Of a stretch of 6,370 bases of DNA, positions 5,720-6,370 are shown in pieces. Position 1 is the stretch's first letter. Each line of letters opens with the position of its first letter. The notes under the pieces are model-generated. The model had not been told where the DNA came from. It ran no database searches and saw only the letters and a program-made list of their open reading frames with translations. The DNA comes from Alphaproteobacteria bacterium (GTDB lineage Bacteria; Myxococcota_A; UBA796; GCA-2862545): NCBI GenBank assembly GCA_020632885.1, contig JACKEQ010000089.1, positions 1-6,370 on the forward strand. The letters run 5' to 3'. A program made the position numbers and the translations under genes.

Positions 5720-6346
5720 ATGACACGGACGACGACGAGCCTGCTCCTGCTGGGCCTGGCGGGCTGCGGAAGCCAGATCGGTGACGAAGACGCGTACGGG
5801 TGCGTGGAGGTGTCGCGGGTGGACCTCGCGGAGGGCGAGGTCGCGCCGGACCACACGGAGGCCGCCAGTGCGGTGAGGGCGCGTGCAGCGGGTGTGTTCA
5901 CGGGCACGGCGCTCGCCACGGACGACACCGAGCTCACGGTCTCGCCCACGGGTCCCGCGCAGCTCGTGCACAGCGAGGTGGAGCAGCCGGCCAATGGCCC
6001 CCAGCTCGACCTGGCGTGCCCGGATCGGGTCGTGTTCCCCGCGACGGTGGCGCTCGTGGTCGCCGGCCAGGTCGACGAGACCCTCGACGTCGAGGTCGAG
6101 ATCTCCTCGGCGGGTGGGGCTTCCTTCTCCGGGACCCTGGCACTCGCGGACGTCACGGGGCCGATCACCCCGGACACCGATCCCGCCACGGTGGACACCG
6201 TGGACCTCGCCATCTCCGGCACCCTCGACGAGGACGTGTGGTCGGGCGTCGTGGACTGGGCGTACACGCGTGCGGACACCGGAGACGACGGCGTCGCGAC
6301 CGCCTGGGTGGAGCCGGCCTTCACCTGGGTGTGCGGCGCCCCCTGA
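5720..6346 (+). CDS. Small secreted lipoprotein of unknown function
   Basis: Seen: 208 aa. A very short signal peptide (MTRTTTSLLLLGLAGC) has one Arg, a Leu-rich core and a lipobox L-A-G-C, with the lipidated Cys at 16. The mature part is acidic, rich in Asp, Thr, Val and Gly, and predicted by eye to be mostly beta strands (for example VALVVAGQVDETLDVEVEI, 111-129). It holds three further cysteines, C28, C100 and C205, of which two could form a disulfide. An Asp/Thr-rich patch, TPDTDPATVDTVD, lies at about 150-162. Known: LAGC directs signal peptidase II cleavage and lipid anchoring. I recognise no family. G17 and S18 after the Cys do not form an Asp+2 inner-membrane retention signal, so outer-membrane sorting is likely in a Gram-negative host. 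Start chosen by the GGAGG site; the upstream ATGs would add a Met-Gly-Thr-Met-Glu-Asp-Arg head. Divergent from the DUF4423-type regulator, which may control it. Confidence 0.78.
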   Translation: MTRTTTSLLLLGLAGCGSQIGDEDAYGCVEVSRVDLAEGEVAPDHTEAASAVRARAAGVFTGTALATDDTELTVSPTGPAQLVHSEVEQPANGPQLDLACPDRVVFPATVALVVAGQVDETLDVEVEISSAGGASFSGTLALADVTGPITPDTDPATVDTVDLAISGTLDEDVWSGVVDWAYTRADTGDDGVATAWVEPAFTWVCGAP

Positions 6347-6353
6347 GCACACG

Positions 6354-6369
6354 GGAGCATCCGGGCTCC
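6354..6369 (+). terminator. Possible start of a terminator hairpin (GGAGC-N6-GCTCC)
   Basis: Seen: an inverted repeat of 5 bp with a 6 nt loop begins 7 nt after the lipoprotein stop codon, and a G-T pair could extend it. The window ends one base after the right arm, so it cannot be seen whether a T-tract follows. It may equally be a chance GC-rich repeat. Confidence 0.3.
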
Positions 6370-6370
6370 T

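Noticed and set aside
2037..5723. Very long plus-strand open frame of more than 1200 codons
   Set aside because: Its composition is almost entirely Arg, Pro, Ala and Gly, and it overlaps three well-supported genes in other frames. Long spurious frames are expected at this GC content.
1..6370. Defence island, toxin-antitoxin pair, CRISPR array or mobile element
   Set aside because: No repeats of suitable length, no terminal inverted repeats, and no nuclease, transposase, integrase or toxin motifs were seen in any credible reading frame.

Overview
The window is very GC-rich, roughly 70% by eye, with dense coding on both strands. It holds five complete genes and one gene cut by the left edge. 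The best guess for the host is a high-GC Myxococcota-type (former deltaproteobacterial) bacterium. That rests on the base composition, a TIGR02147/DUF4423-type regulator, an Asp/Thr/Gly-rich lipoprotein and surface-sugar type membrane enzymes. There is no rRNA or other phylogenetic marker here, so the assignment is inference. I see no tRNA, rRNA, CRISPR array, insertion sequence or phage gene.

Layout. (1) Positions 1-215, minus strand: the N-terminus of a GT-C fold membrane glycosyltransferase with the DDAYISFRY...VEGYSDLLW signature. (2) An 80 bp divergent spacer. (3) 296-1927, plus: an ABC-F ATPase closest to YbiT. (4) 1924-3858, plus: a large multi-pass GT-C-like membrane protein (DUF6077-like) whose TTG start overlaps the ABC-F stop codon. 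(5) 3877-4650, plus: a PAPS-dependent type sulfotransferase. (6) 4638-5585, minus: a DNA-binding regulator with two tandem HTH domains, a winged helix and a DUF4423-like C-terminus. Its 3' end overlaps the sulfotransferase gene by 13 bp. (7) A 134 bp divergent spacer, the most AT-rich part of the window, with a clear palindrome. (8) 5720-6346, plus: a small lipoprotein of unknown function. (9) The right edge ends in a small inverted repeat that may be the start of a terminator.

How the genes may work together. The two GT-C proteins act at the membrane, where such enzymes normally use lipid-linked sugars. The sulfotransferase is cytoplasmic and would sulfate a carbohydrate, lipid or protein acceptor. 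Together they suggest a locus for making or decorating a cell-surface glycan or glycolipid, possibly a sulfated one. The ABC-F protein is a ribosome-associated housekeeping factor and probably only shares transcription with the GT-C gene. The regulator and lipoprotein form a separate divergent pair, and the regulator plausibly controls its own gene and the lipoprotein gene.

Most striking non-coding observation. By a hand scan of both strands, the tetramer GATA occurs only four times in the window, and every copy lies just upstream of a predicted start codon. Three of the four sit 7 or 8 nt before an ATG that lacks a Shine-Dalgarno sequence. This is what -10 promoter elements of leaderless transcripts would look like. 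It also separates promoter-bearing genes from the GT-C gene, which has none and is coupled to the ABC-F gene, and from the lipoprotein gene, which has a good GGAGG ribosome binding site instead.
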